64,000 nt of DNA from Collinsella sp. Lineage in GTDB: Bacteria; Actinomycetota; Coriobacteriia; Coriobacteriales; Coriobacteriaceae. The stretch covers positions 69,064-133,063 of the forward strand of contig DXMA01000005.1 of assembly GCA_019414445.1 (NCBI GenBank), in the 5' to 3' direction. Each line of letters opens with the position of its first letter. The stretch's first letter is position 1. The notes below the pieces were generated by a model. That model was not told the origin of the DNA. It searched no databases and saw nothing but the letters and a program-made list of their open reading frames with translations. The translations under genes were made by a program, and so were the position numbers. This document shows, in pieces, positions 8,744-17,181 of the stretch.

Positions 8744-8768
8744 AAAAACGGCCCGCATCGCGAGCCGT
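8744..8768 (-). terminator. Leader terminator (attenuator) before aroF
   Basis: On the minus strand a 9-bp stem (ACGGCTCGC with GCGGGCCGT, one G-U pair) and a 3-base GAT loop are followed by five T residues. This is a textbook intrinsic terminator, and it ends 33 bases before the aroF ATG. No minus-strand gene lies upstream (the tRNA runs the other way), so it acts on the aro operon leader itself. The A/T-rich stretch at 8789-8796 (TATAAA or TAGTAT on the minus strand) could be a promoter -10, or transcription may begin farther upstream. Confidence 0.75.
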
Positions 8769-8823
8769 GTATATATGGTGCATGAGAGTTTATACTATCT
8801 GACTCGCTTTTGCCTTCTAAAGT

Positions 8824-8830
8824 GGGCCGT
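8824..8830 (-). promoter_or_regulatory. Possible antiterminator segment in the aro leader
   Basis: Read on the minus strand this is ACGGCCC, the exact complement of GGGCCGT, the 3' arm of the leader terminator at 8748-8754. If transcription starts upstream of 8830, pairing here would exclude the terminator. Seven bases only, so chance is possible. I find no T-box specifier or TGGNACCGCG-like sequence and no run of Phe, Tyr or Trp codons. Confidence 0.35.
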
Positions 8831-8873
8831 TGCGCCGCGTCTTCCTCGGAATTGCAAAGCTTTTTCTTTTATT

Positions 8874-8903
8874 TTGATAGCCCGTGGTGCACTTGGGTAT
8901 AAT
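8874..8903 (+). promoter_or_regulatory. Promoter of tRNA-Arg
   Basis: TTGATA (8874-8879) and TATAAT (8898-8903) with an 18-bp spacer, a near-consensus sigma-70-type promoter. The tRNA begins 11 bases downstream of the -10. A T-rich tract precedes the -35. Confidence 0.75.
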
Positions 8904-8914
8904 GCCAAACGTTG

Positions 8915-8991
8915 GCCCTATTAGCTCAGGGGATTAGAGCGTCTGCCTCCGGAGCAGAAGGCCGTTGGTTCGAATCCAACATGGGGCACCA
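8915..8991 (+). tRNA. tRNA-Arg (anticodon CCG)
   Basis: Complete cloverleaf in 77 bases. The acceptor arms GCCCTAT and ATGGGGC pair with one G-U. The D arm is GCTC/GAGC, the anticodon arm TCTGC/GCAGA holds loop CTCCGGA (anticodon CCG), and the T arm GTTGG/CCAAC holds TTCGAAT. The 3' ACCA is encoded. It reads CGG codons. Confidence 0.96.
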
Positions 8992-9002
8992 TCGAACGTG
9001 AG

Positions 9003-9036
9003 ACCGTCCGAACCTCGCATGGTCCGGGCGGTTTTT
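9003..9036 (+). terminator. Terminator after tRNA-Arg
   Basis: Stem ACCGTCCG with CGGGCGGT, extended by ACC/GGT, followed by TTTTTC. It lies 11 bases past the tRNA end and isolates the tRNA from the ATPase gene. Confidence 0.85.
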
Positions 9037-9067
9037 CTTATACCGACGCGACGTGATGGGACGTGGT

Positions 9068-11785
9068 ATGGCAGCAACGGATATCGAGCGCGGACTCTCG
9101 ACCGCCGAGGTCGAGGAGCGCATCGCCGCCGGTAAGATCAACCGCAACATGGAGCTCAAGACCAAGTCGGTCAAAGAGCTCATCATCGAGAACCTCTGCA
9201 CGCTGTTCAATTTGATCAACGTGATCTTGGCGTTCCTGGTCATTTTGACCGGTTCGTTTAAGAATCTGACGTTCCTGTTCGTGGTGTTCCTCAATACCGC
9301 TATTGGCGTCATTCAGTCCATGCGTTCCAAGAAGATGGTCGATAAGCTCACGCTGCTGACCTCCAAGAAGGCCATCGCGGTGCGCGACGGCTCCGAGGTG
9401 GAGCTCGACCTGGACCAGATCGTGCTCGACGACATCATCCGCCTGGGGCGCGGCGACCAGATCCCCGCTGACGCCGTGGTGGTTTCGGGCGAGGCGCTCG
9501 TGAACGAGAGCCTGCTGACGGGCGAGAGCGATCTTATTAAGAAACAGCCCGGTTCCGAGCTCATGAGCGGCAGCTTTATCGACTCGGGCTTGCTGCGCGC
9601 CCGCGTGATCCATGTCGGCGCCGACAACTACGTGGGCAAAATTAATAACGAGGCCAAGTACGTCAAAAAGGTCAATTCCGAGATCATGAACGCGCTTAAC
9701 GCCATCGTGCGCTTTGCGAGCATCATCATGATCCCGCTCGGTTTGGCGTTGTTTGCCTCGAGCGTGAGCGAGCTGTGGGATGCCGCGGGAACCCCGGGCA
9801 ATAGCGCGCTTTCATGGTGCTTCTCCGAGCTGTTGGCTGGTCATGTGCCTTCGTCGGCGCTGCTGTCCACGGTGGGCGCCCTGCTGGGCATGATCCCGCA
9901 AGGCCTGGTGCTGCTGACCTCGTCGGTGCTCGCCATCGCCACGGTGCGCCTGGCCCGCCGCAAGGTACTCGCGCAGCAGCTCTACTGCATTGAGACGCTC
10001 GCGCGCGTCGACGTGCTGTGCCTGGACAAGACGGGCACCATCACGTCGGGCCGCATGGAGGTCGAGGGTACCTATCCGCTGCCGGTCGAGGGTATGGGTG
10101 CGGGGGAGGGCGACGCCGCCGTTCCCGTCGATACCACGGTGCTCGATTTTGCGCTGGCTAACGTCGCACGTGCGACCTCGGCCGATGCCAACGAGACCTG
10201 CCAGGCGCTGCTCAACTATTACGCCGACCGTCCGGTCGAGGTGTCCGAGCCACTGTCGGTCATTCCGTTCTCGTCTTCCAAAAAGTGGAGCGGCGCGTCG
10301 TTTGCACAGGGCTCATATGTGATGGGTGCGGCGCAGTTTGTGCTCTCTGATCGTGCGTTTTCCCAGGTCGAGAACCGTGTCGCCGAGCTTGCCGATACCT
10401 GCCGCGTGCTCGTGGTGGCGCTCGTGGACGGCTTTACGCCCGATGGCGATATGGTGGGCGAGGCCGAGCCCGTGGGCTTTGTGACCATCCGCGACGAGAT
10501 CCGTACCTCGGCGGCCGAGACCATCGGCTACTTTAACGAGCAGGGCGTGACCCTCAACGTGATCAGTGGCGACGACCCGCGTACGGTGTCGTCGATCGCG
10601 CGCGTGGTGGGCGTGCCGGGGGCGGACGCTTATGTGGACGCCACGACGCTCGATACGCCGGCCAAGCTCGATGCCGCAGTGGACCGCTACCATGTCTTTG
10701 GTCGTGTGACCCCGCAGCAGAAGCGCGAGCTCGTGCAGGCGCTCAAGCGCCGCGAGCACACCGTGGCCATGACGGGCGACGGCGTCAACGACGTGCTGGC
10801 GCTCAAGGAGGCCGACTGCTCCGTCGCCATGGCGGCCGGCTCCGATGCCGCGCGCAACGTGGCCGAGATCGTACTCGTCGACAACGACTTTGCTTCGATG
10901 CCCGCTGTGGTGGCCGAGGGCCGTCGCTCCATCAACAACCTGCAGCGTTCGGCCTCGCTGTTCCTGACCAAGACGCTGTTCTCGATGGGCCTGGCGGCGC
11001 TGTGCATCGCGCTGCCGCCGTACCCCTTCGAGCCCATCCAGATGACGCTCATCAACTTCTTCTGCATCGGCGCGCCGGGCTTTGTGTTGGGCCTGGAGCC
11101 CAGCAATGCTCGCGTGAAGGGGTCGTTCCTGACGAACGTGCTCAAGCGGGCACTGCCGGCGTCGATTGCGGTCATTTTGGCCGCGGCGCTCGATATCTTT
11201 GTGGCGCGCGTGTTTGGCTTTAACCAGCTCACGCTGTCTACGATGTGCCTGCTTACGTCGTGCGCGGCGAGCGTCAGCCTGATCTGGCGCATCTCGCAGC
11301 CTCTCACGCCCTTGCGCGTGGTGCTCTTTGTGTTTGTAGTCGCTGGCATCTTGGTGGGCGTTATCGGATTCCCGGAGCTGCTGTCTATTGCCAACCTGTC
11401 GATGGGCCAGATGGTTATCTTGGCTGTCATCGTGGTCTTTACCTGCTCGGTGTTCTTTAAGCTCGCCACGATGATGGATTCGCTCAAGCCGCGTCGTCGT
11501 CATGCCGCAACTGGTTTTGGACGCGGCGTGCGCGTTCACTTGGGTCGCGGTGGCGGCAAGGTGAGCTCGACGGGTTCGACGGCGGAGCGTTTTGCCAAGC
11601 GCGTCGCCGCCGACATGGCACAGCGCCGCGAAGCTCGCACCGTTCGCGAGGCCGAGGTCCGCGAACTCGAGGGCGTGGCCCAGGCCCAGCCCAAGAAAAA
11701 GAAGGGTAGCGGAGCCAAGCGCTCTCGCGTAACCAAGTCCGCCCAGGGCATTAAGGTCTCGATGCCGAGCAAAAAGAAGAAGTAA
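9068..11785 (+). CDS. Cation-transporting P-type ATPase, CtpE-like
   Basis: Integral membrane ATP-driven cation pump of about 905 residues. P-type signatures in order are LLTGES (actuator domain), DKTGTITSG (phosphorylated Asp), and TGDGVNDVLALKEAD (hinge). Transmembrane clusters lie before and after these. Overall pattern (GLSTAEVEERIAAGK N terminus, compact M4, GLVLLTS) is closest to CtpE-type pumps, reported in mycobacteria to move calcium; the substrate here is inference. The M4 motif reads IPQGLVLLTS, where the classical ion-binding motif is PEGL. After the last membrane segment comes a ~75-residue Arg/Lys-rich tail ending in KKKK, not typical of the family. GTG 9053 and ATG 9056 are alternative starts; ATG 9068 has a weak GGGA site. 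Confidence 0.85.
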   Translation: MAATDIERGLSTAEVEERIAAGKINRNMELKTKSVKELIIENLCTLFNLINVILAFLVILTGSFKNLTFLFVVFLNTAIGVIQSMRSKKMVDKLTLLTSKKAIAVRDGSEVELDLDQIVLDDIIRLGRGDQIPADAVVVSGEALVNESLLTGESDLIKKQPGSELMSGSFIDSGLLRARVIHVGADNYVGKINNEAKYVKKVNSEIMNALNAIVRFASIIMIPLGLALFASSVSELWDAAGTPGNSALSWCFSELLAGHVPSSALLSTVGALLGMIPQGLVLLTSSVLAIATVRLARRKVLAQQLYCIETLARVDVLCLDKTGTITSGRMEVEGTYPLPVEGMGAGEGDAAVPVDTTVLDFALANVARATSADANETCQALLNYYADRPVEVSEPLSVIPFSSSKKWSGASFAQGSYVMGAAQFVLSDRAFSQVENRVAELADTCRVLVVALVDGFTPDGDMVGEAEPVGFVTIRDEIRTSAAETIGYFNEQGVTLNVISGDDPRTVSSIARVVGVPGADAYVDATTLDTPAKLDAAVDRYHVFGRVTPQQKRELVQALKRREHTVAMTGDGVNDVLALKEADCSVAMAAGSDAARNVAEIVLVDNDFASMPAVVAEGRRSINNLQRSASLFLTKTLFSMGLAALCIALPPYPFEPIQMTLINFFCIGAPGFVLGLEPSNARVKGSFLTNVLKRALPASIAVILAAALDIFVARVFGFNQLTLSTMCLLTSCAASVSLIWRISQPLTPLRVVLFVFVVAGILVGVIGFPELLSIANLSMGQMVILAVIVVFTCSVFFKLATMMDSLKPRRRHAATGFGRGVRVHLGRGGGKVSSTGSTAERFAKRVAADMAQRREARTVREAEVRELEGVAQAQPKKKKGSGAKRSRVTKSAQGIKVSMPSKKKK

Positions 11786-11888
11786 CTACGCGCCCTGGCG
11801 ATGTTGAATTGGTGCCTTGCTCCTGTGGGGCCGTGGCGATGTTATGCTCTAACCTCGATTGTTTGAATTGCTTCGAAAAGAGGATGCC

Positions 11889-13031
11889 GTGATCTGTCCG
11901 CATTGCCTTAAGACCATCGAGGACGGCGCCTCGTTCTGCCCCTACTGCAACGCCTATGTGGGTCCGGGCGATGGCCCCGAGCACACCGAGTTCGTGTTCT
12001 GTGAGGGCTGCGGTGCCCGTCTTTCTCCGCATGATCGTACGTGCCCCAAATGCGGACGCCCGGCTCCGGGTATCCTCTCCGAGGACGCGGCTGCATCCGA
12101 TCTGGCAGCGGGCCGCACGGCGGGCTTTCCGCGCCTAACGCAAGAGCAGATCGATACCGAGGTGCCGCATGCGCCGGCCTCTGCCGCTGCGGTGCTTTCG
12201 GACGCCGCCGACCCCAATGAGACCTGCGTGCTGCCAGCTTTCGATAAGGATTTCGGTATCCCCAAGGTCGATATTCCCATGCCCGTTTCCCTGCATGACG
12301 ATGCTCAAAAACCCAAGCGCAAGGTGCACCCCGACGAGGATGCCTATCACAAGCACAAGCGTCATATTCCCAAGCCGCTTATCGTCATCGCGGTCCTTGC
12401 CGTCGTTTGCGGCGGTGCCTATTGGTTCGTGACGACCGATCCCATGGGTGTCATGCCTGGCTTCTACGACCAGTTTGGCCAGGCCGCGCAGACGACCTTC
12501 CCCACGCGCCAAAAGGGCGAGGCCACTGAGGACGATACCAAGCAGGACGATTCTGCCGAGGTGGTCCAGGAAGAAACCGTGCTCACCGATGATCAGCTCT
12601 ATACCAGGCTCGACGGTCTGTATCAGACCATCGTGTCCTACGCTGACGAAGACCAGATCGGCGAGGTCATCGATTCCTTTAACAACGGCTATCTCCGAAC
12701 GCCGCTGTCCACCCGTCAGGAGCTGTCGCAGAGTGCCTACGCCCTGCGCGACCAGATCAAAAAGACGCAAGATGAGCTTAACAACCTGAAAGTACAGGAC
12801 GATACGGTCTATGCGGACGACATCGCCCACTTAAAGCAGCTTGCCGAGTGGATGTATGAGCGCGTCGACGTGATCTGCCAGAGCTGGGACATCTCGCTGG
12901 CCATTCCCGATGGCGAGTCGATGAGTTCCCACCAAAGCGAGATCCTGGCGCCCATCGCGCAGGGTGGCAACAGCGCGCTGAACCAGTACGACGCCAATGT
13001 GGGTTCCTGGAAGCCACAGCAGCGTTTCTAA
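11889..13031 (+). CDS. Double zinc-ribbon single-pass membrane protein
   Basis: Unassigned function. The 380 residues divide into two CxxC...CxxC zinc ribbons (Cys 3, 6, 17, 20 and 38, 41, 52, 55), a ~100-residue Pro/Ala/Asp-rich linker, a basic stretch (HKHKRH) and one membrane segment at about 161-181. An acidic linker and a C-terminal ~140-residue predicted helical domain follow, probably outside the cell. The start is GTG 11889, with AAGAGG five bases before it; the family starts with the ribbon itself. It stands alone between the ATPase and the cyclophilin. Zinc-ribbon plus TM proteins are common in Coriobacteria and Clostridia, often annotated only as zinc ribbon domain-containing proteins. 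Confidence 0.75.
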   Translation: MICPHCLKTIEDGASFCPYCNAYVGPGDGPEHTEFVFCEGCGARLSPHDRTCPKCGRPAPGILSEDAAASDLAAGRTAGFPRLTQEQIDTEVPHAPASAAAVLSDAADPNETCVLPAFDKDFGIPKVDIPMPVSLHDDAQKPKRKVHPDEDAYHKHKRHIPKPLIVIAVLAVVCGGAYWFVTTDPMGVMPGFYDQFGQAAQTTFPTRQKGEATEDDTKQDDSAEVVQEETVLTDDQLYTRLDGLYQTIVSYADEDQIGEVIDSFNNGYLRTPLSTRQELSQSAYALRDQIKKTQDELNNLKVQDDTVYADDIAHLKQLAEWMYERVDVICQSWDISLAIPDGESMSSHQSEILAPIAQGGNSALNQYDANVGSWKPQQRF

Positions 13032-13069
13032 AATTAGTTCGCCATAGTCGGCATAACCTACGTGCGCAA

Positions 13070-13099
13070 TTGATGTAAGCCCGTGCTTATTGCTACAAT
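13070..13099 (+). promoter_or_regulatory. Promoter of the cyclophilin gene
   Basis: TTGATG (13070-13075), an 18-bp spacer and TACAAT (13094-13099), giving a leader of about 33 bases to the ATG at 13139. Confidence 0.6.
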
Positions 13100-13138
13100 T
13101 CGTACAAATATGCTTTAAACGCACGAGGAAGGAACCAT

Positions 13139-13681
13139 ATGTTTGGTTTTAAGAAAGAGCTCTACACGCCCGAGTATCAGCTTGTCGGCGACGAGTGCGC
13201 CGTAATCGAGACGTCGAAGGGTACCATCAAGGTCAAGTTTGACGGCGAGGGCGCTCCCATTCATGTCGCGAACTTCTGCGAGCTTTCCACGATGGGCTTC
13301 TATGATGGCCTTAAGTTCCATCGCTATGTGCCCGGCTTTGTCATTCAGGGCGGCGACCCCAATACCCGCGACATGTCCGGCGCCGACGTCGCCGCCGGTC
13401 TTGAGGGCCCCGACGGCATGCCCGGTACCGGTGGCCCCGGCTACTGCATCAAGGGCGAGTTCGCCACCAATCCGCGCAACAGCCATGTCGATGGCGCCCT
13501 TGCCATGGCGCGCTCCATGGACCCCGATTCCGCGGGTTCGCAGTTCTACTTCTGCCTGGGCGCCCAGCATAACCTCGATTCCGGTTACACCGTCTTTGGT
13601 ACCACGGTCGAGGGTCTCGATGTGATTTCGCAGCTGCGTGCCGGCGACGCGATCGTCCATGTCGAGATCGTTCACGAGTAA
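13139..13681 (+). CDS. Cyclophilin-type peptidyl-prolyl cis-trans isomerase
   Basis: A 180-residue single-domain cyclophilin that catalyses Xaa-Pro isomerisation. Core motifs are YDGLKFHRYVPGFVIQGGD (active-site Arg in FHR, then QGGD), GALAMARSMDPDSAGSQFY (with M-A and SQF) and GYTVFGTTVEGLDV. No signal peptide is visible, so it is cytoplasmic. The start ATG has GGAAGGAA upstream. The TPR membrane protein follows 11 bases later, so the two are probably co-transcribed. Confidence 0.93.
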   Translation: MFGFKKELYTPEYQLVGDECAVIETSKGTIKVKFDGEGAPIHVANFCELSTMGFYDGLKFHRYVPGFVIQGGDPNTRDMSGADVAAGLEGPDGMPGTGGPGYCIKGEFATNPRNSHVDGALAMARSMDPDSAGSQFYFCLGAQHNLDSGYTVFGTTVEGLDVISQLRAGDAIVHVEIVHE

Positions 13682-13692
13682 AGGGGACTTCC

Positions 13693-14997
13693 TTGAATAG
13701 CCAGCTGATCCAACAGGGCCGCGCCGCTTACCGCGCGGGTGATTTTTCCGCTGCAGCCCAGATGCTTGGGGCGGCAAAGACTCCCGATGAGATTATGGGC
13801 GAGGCAGATCACCTTCGCGGCAACGCCTTGATGCACCTGGGCATGTATGCCGAGGCCGCCGAGGCCTATGCCGCCGCCCTCAACGACGGCACCTACGGCA
13901 AGCGCGGCGCGCTGCTCACCAACCGCGGCAAGGCGCTTGCCGCCGTGGGCGACTACACGACGGCCGCTCAGGCGTTCTCTGCTGCTACGCAGGATGCTTC
14001 CTATGCCACGCCGTTCAAGGCCTATCTGGGCCTGGGCAATGCGCTGTTCCAGTCGGGCGACTATGCCAACGCAGGAACCGCCTTCCGTCAGGCTGCCATC
14101 GACGGCGCCAATCCGGCTCCTGCCGCCGCACTCGGCGAGCTCGGTCGTTGCTTCATTAAGCTCGGCCGTCCGGCGGATGCCGTGGAGACCTACCGCACGG
14201 CTATCGACTTTGCCGGCCCCCGCGACGACACGCGTGCGCTCAACGCCGGCATGGGTCAGGCGCTTTCTGCCGCCGGCCGTCCCTCCGACGCACTCGACGC
14301 CTTTAACGCCGCTACTGCCGATGGCATCTACCAGCTCACCTCCGAGCAGGCCGATGAGCTTGCCCGCGTGCACGATTCGCTTGCCGCGCTGTCTGCCCAG
14401 ACGGCTATGGCCACGGCTCCGGCGCCCGCGATGGACGCTCCTGCCGTCGATCCTCTCGATCCTACGGGCGCGACCGGTCAGTTTATGCCCGATCCCTCGG
14501 ACACCGGCTTCTTTACGCTGTCCGAGTCCGAGATGGTCCAGCAGGACCGTCAGGATCGTAAGCAGGCCAAGGTCCGTCGTCGCCATCGCCACACGGGTCT
14601 TAAAGTCTTCATCGTGCTGCTTCTGCTCATTTTGATCGCCGCGGGCGGTCTGGGCTTTGCCTACACGCGCGGCTTTGGCTTCCCGTCTCAGGAGTCTGTC
14701 GTCACCGATCTGTTCCAGGCTGCCGGCGACGGCGACGCCGCAAAGGCCGAGTCTTGCCTGGCCTCGAGCCTGTCCGAGGACGCTAAGTCGATGATCATCT
14801 CCTCGATTCCGCAGGGTGCCACCGTGTCCGTCGAGGGCATGGATCAGTCCATGACCGAGACGACCGCCAAGGTGAAGGCATCGCTGTCCAAGGGCGGCGA
14901 GCAGGAGTACACCGTCATATTCGTGCGCTCCGACAACCATATCGGCTGGGCCGTTTCTTCGCTTGATATGGATTTCTCGGCTGCTGACAACCAGTAG
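13693..14997 (+). CDS. TPR-repeat single-pass membrane protein
   Basis: 434 residues, TTG start with AGGGGA upstream. Residues 1-235 contain successive TPR-like helical pairs (for example YRAGDFSAAAQMLG, YAEAAEAYAAAL, GDYTTAAQAFSAA, GDYANAGTAFRQAA, GRPADAVETYRTA, GRPSDALDAFNAA). A Pro/Ala linker, a basic patch (KVRRRHRHTG) and one membrane segment at about 303-325 follow. The C-terminal ~105 residues lie outside and resemble DUF4878/lumazine-type NTF2-like stress domains only weakly. The TPR half would be cytoplasmic and could bind partner proteins. Function is not known. Lies directly before the mre cluster. Confidence 0.75.
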   Translation: MNSQLIQQGRAAYRAGDFSAAAQMLGAAKTPDEIMGEADHLRGNALMHLGMYAEAAEAYAAALNDGTYGKRGALLTNRGKALAAVGDYTTAAQAFSAATQDASYATPFKAYLGLGNALFQSGDYANAGTAFRQAAIDGANPAPAAALGELGRCFIKLGRPADAVETYRTAIDFAGPRDDTRALNAGMGQALSAAGRPSDALDAFNAATADGIYQLTSEQADELARVHDSLAALSAQTAMATAPAPAMDAPAVDPLDPTGATGQFMPDPSDTGFFTLSESEMVQQDRQDRKQAKVRRRHRHTGLKVFIVLLLLILIAAGGLGFAYTRGFGFPSQESVVTDLFQAAGDGDAAKAESCLASSLSEDAKSMIISSIPQGATVSVEGMDQSMTETTAKVKASLSKGGEQEYTVIFVRSDNHIGWAVSSLDMDFSAADNQ

Positions 14998-15019
14998 TGA
15001 CCTTATGGGATTTAGCTTT

Positions 15020-15052
15020 GCCCGGCGCTTCACCGCAAGTGAGGCGCCGGGC
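15020..15052 (+). terminator. Strong hairpin between the TPR gene and mreB
   Basis: Fourteen-pair stem (GCCCGGCGCTTCAC with GTGAGGCGCCGGGC, one G-U) and a 5-base loop. No real T-run follows (TTGCGC), so termination may be partial or Rho-assisted. It lies 23 bases after the TPR gene stop and 60 before mreB. Confidence 0.6.
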
Positions 15053-15112
15053 TTGCGCTAGTATGATGAGCTAGTAGTTTTCCAGCAATCATCCAACACA
15101 TCAGGAGTTGCG

Positions 15113-16156
15113 TTGTTTTCTTTGATGGATATGTTCTTCGGTAGCTATGCGGGCGATCTTGCCATCGACCTCGGCACCGCCAATACGCTTGTCTCCGTGC
15201 GCGGCAAGGGCATCGTCATTCGCGAGCCCTCTGTTGTCGCCATCGACAAGAACGACGAGCGCATCTTGGCGGTTGGTATCGAGGCAAAGCGCATGCTCGG
15301 CCGTACGCCCGGCAACATCGTGGCCGTTCGTCCCCTGAAGGACGGCGTCATCGCCGACTTCGATGTTACCGAGGCCATGCTTCGCTACTTTATCGACAAG
15401 GCGTCCGAGAAGCGCTATCCGTGGACTCCGCGTCCGCGTGTTGTCGTCTGCGTTCCCTCCGGTGTCACGTCGGTCGAGAAGCGCGCTGTCTTTGAGGCCA
15501 CGATCCAGGCCGGTGCCCGCCAGGCCTATCTGATCGAAGAGCCCATGGCGGCTGCCATCGGCGCCGACCTGCCCGTCGAGGAACCCACCGGCTCCATGGT
15601 CATCGACATCGGTGGCGGTACCACCGAGGTTGCCGTTATCGCTATGGGCGGCATCGTCGTCTCGCAGTCCATCCGTATTGCCGGCGACGAGTTCGATCAG
15701 GCCATCCTCACGCACGTTCGCGATGCCTACAACCTGGCCATCGGCGAGCGTACGGCAGAGGACATCAAGATCAAGGTCGGCTCCGCCGTGCCGCTCAAGG
15801 ATGAGCTCGACGTCGAGGTCAACGGCCGCGACGTGATCACCGGTCTGCCCAAGACCGTGCGCATCGAGAGCGAGGAGATTCGTCGCGCACTCAACAAGCC
15901 GCTCGACGAGATGGCCAAGGCCGTCAAGGACGCACTCGACGCTACGCCTCCCGATCTTGCCTCGGACCTTATGTACTATGGCATTTTGCTGACCGGTGGC
16001 GGCGCGCTGCTGCGCGGTCTCGACGTGCGCCTGCGCGATGAGACCGGCGTTTCGGTCAACGTTAGCCCCACGGCGCTCGATAACGTCGTTAACGGCTGTG
16101 CCCGTGTGCTCGAGGCCAATGCGTTTGATGGCGGCTTCGTCCAGACCAATGCTTAA
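15113..16156 (+). CDS. mreB: Rod shape-determining protein MreB
   Basis: Actin-like filament protein that positions the elongation machinery. The 347-residue length is typical. Phosphate 1 motif DLGTANTLV, phosphate 2 IDIGGGTTEVAVI, and adenosine motif LLTGGGALLRGLD are present, along with EEPMAAAIGADLPV. An N-terminal MFSLMDMFFG could be an amphipathic membrane anchor. The TTG start is chosen because CAGGAG lies 7 bases upstream and the downstream homology begins at once. First gene of mreB-mreC-mreD-mrdA-rodA. Confidence 0.96.
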   Translation: MFSLMDMFFGSYAGDLAIDLGTANTLVSVRGKGIVIREPSVVAIDKNDERILAVGIEAKRMLGRTPGNIVAVRPLKDGVIADFDVTEAMLRYFIDKASEKRYPWTPRPRVVVCVPSGVTSVEKRAVFEATIQAGARQAYLIEEPMAAAIGADLPVEEPTGSMVIDIGGGTTEVAVIAMGGIVVSQSIRIAGDEFDQAILTHVRDAYNLAIGERTAEDIKIKVGSAVPLKDELDVEVNGRDVITGLPKTVRIESEEIRRALNKPLDEMAKAVKDALDATPPDLASDLMYYGILLTGGGALLRGLDVRLRDETGVSVNVSPTALDNVVNGCARVLEANAFDGGFVQTNA

Positions 16157-16177
16157 TTTCCAAAAGGTGGATTCCAT

Positions 16178-17176
16178 TTGGCACGATCTTCGGGTTTCTC
16201 CACAAATCTGAATACCAAGCGACAATCAACGGGTATGCGCCCGTTGATTGTTTTCAGCCTGATTTCGGTGTTGCTGCTCACGTTTTATATTCGTGAGGGC
16301 GAGGCCGGGCCGATTCATGCCGTGCGCTCTGGTGTGACGACGATTACCTCGCCGGTGCGCTTTGTGGGCTCGGCTGTGGCGGCTCCCTTCAATGCGATCG
16401 GCAACGTGTTCTCTAACCTTACGGCGTCGCAGGACACGCTCGACGAGCTCAAGAAGCAAAACGAGGAGCTGACCTCTAAGGTTGCTGAGCTCTCCGAGGC
16501 TCAAAAGACCGCCGAGCGTCTGGAGGGGCTGGTCGGGCTGCAGTCGACCTACAACCTCAAATCGACCGCAGCTCGTATCGTTGGTGCCTCGGGCGATGCC
16601 TGGACTTCGACCGTAACCATCGACAAGGGCTCTGCCGACGGGCTTTCCATCAACATGCCCGTGACGAGTTCGGCCGGTGTTATCGGCCAGATCATCGAAG
16701 TTTCGGCCAAGACATCGACCGTGCGCCTGATTGGCGACGAGAACTCGGGCGTGTCCGCCATGGTGCAGGACACTCGCGCCCAGGGCATGCTGCAGGGTCA
16801 GGCTGACGGCACGCTGCGTCTTGAGTACGTGAGCGTCGACTCCGATGTTAAGGTTGGCGACATCATCGTTACTTCTGGCATCGGTGGCGTGTTCCCCAAG
16901 GGTCTACCGCTCGGCACCGTCTCGTCGGTTGAGAAATCTGCAAACGACGTGTACTACACCATTGTGGTGCGCGCTCAGACAACGGCCGAGAACAATGAGG
17001 AAGTGCTGGTCATTACCTCGCTGACCGACGAACAGTCGGCCTCGGATGAGGACGTGAGCACGGCAAACAGCACGCCGCAGGGAACGTCGCGCGACGCTGC
17101 GACCAAGACGAAGGACGAGAGTTCGGATGACAGTTCCGACACGTCCGAGACGACCGATTCCGGCTCGAGCGAATAG
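16178..17176 (+). CDS. mreC: Rod shape-determining protein MreC
   Basis: Bitopic scaffold of the elongasome. In 332 residues: a short cytoplasmic N terminus, one membrane segment (PLIVFSLISVLLLTFYI, about 22-38), a coiled coil (about 84-115, with LDELKKQNEELTSKVAEL), and the extracellular beta-barrel domain with IDKGSADGLSINMPV and GIGGVFPKGLPLGTV. A ~50-residue Ser/Thr/Asp-rich tail follows. TTG start with AAGGTGG upstream. Confidence 0.94.
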   Translation: MARSSGFSTNLNTKRQSTGMRPLIVFSLISVLLLTFYIREGEAGPIHAVRSGVTTITSPVRFVGSAVAAPFNAIGNVFSNLTASQDTLDELKKQNEELTSKVAELSEAQKTAERLEGLVGLQSTYNLKSTAARIVGASGDAWTSTVTIDKGSADGLSINMPVTSSAGVIGQIIEVSAKTSTVRLIGDENSGVSAMVQDTRAQGMLQGQADGTLRLEYVSVDSDVKVGDIIVTSGIGGVFPKGLPLGTVSSVEKSANDVYYTIVVRAQTTAENNEEVLVITSLTDEQSASDEDVSTANSTPQGTSRDAATKTKDESSDDSSDTSETTDSGSSE

Positions 17177-17181
17177 GGGGC

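Noticed and set aside
8720..8783. Possible leader peptide ORF (MHHIYTARDAGRFCKSYPSR) before aroF
   Set aside because: No ribosome site, and the Tyr and Phe codons are not clustered. Classical ribosome-mediated attenuation is therefore not supported by it.
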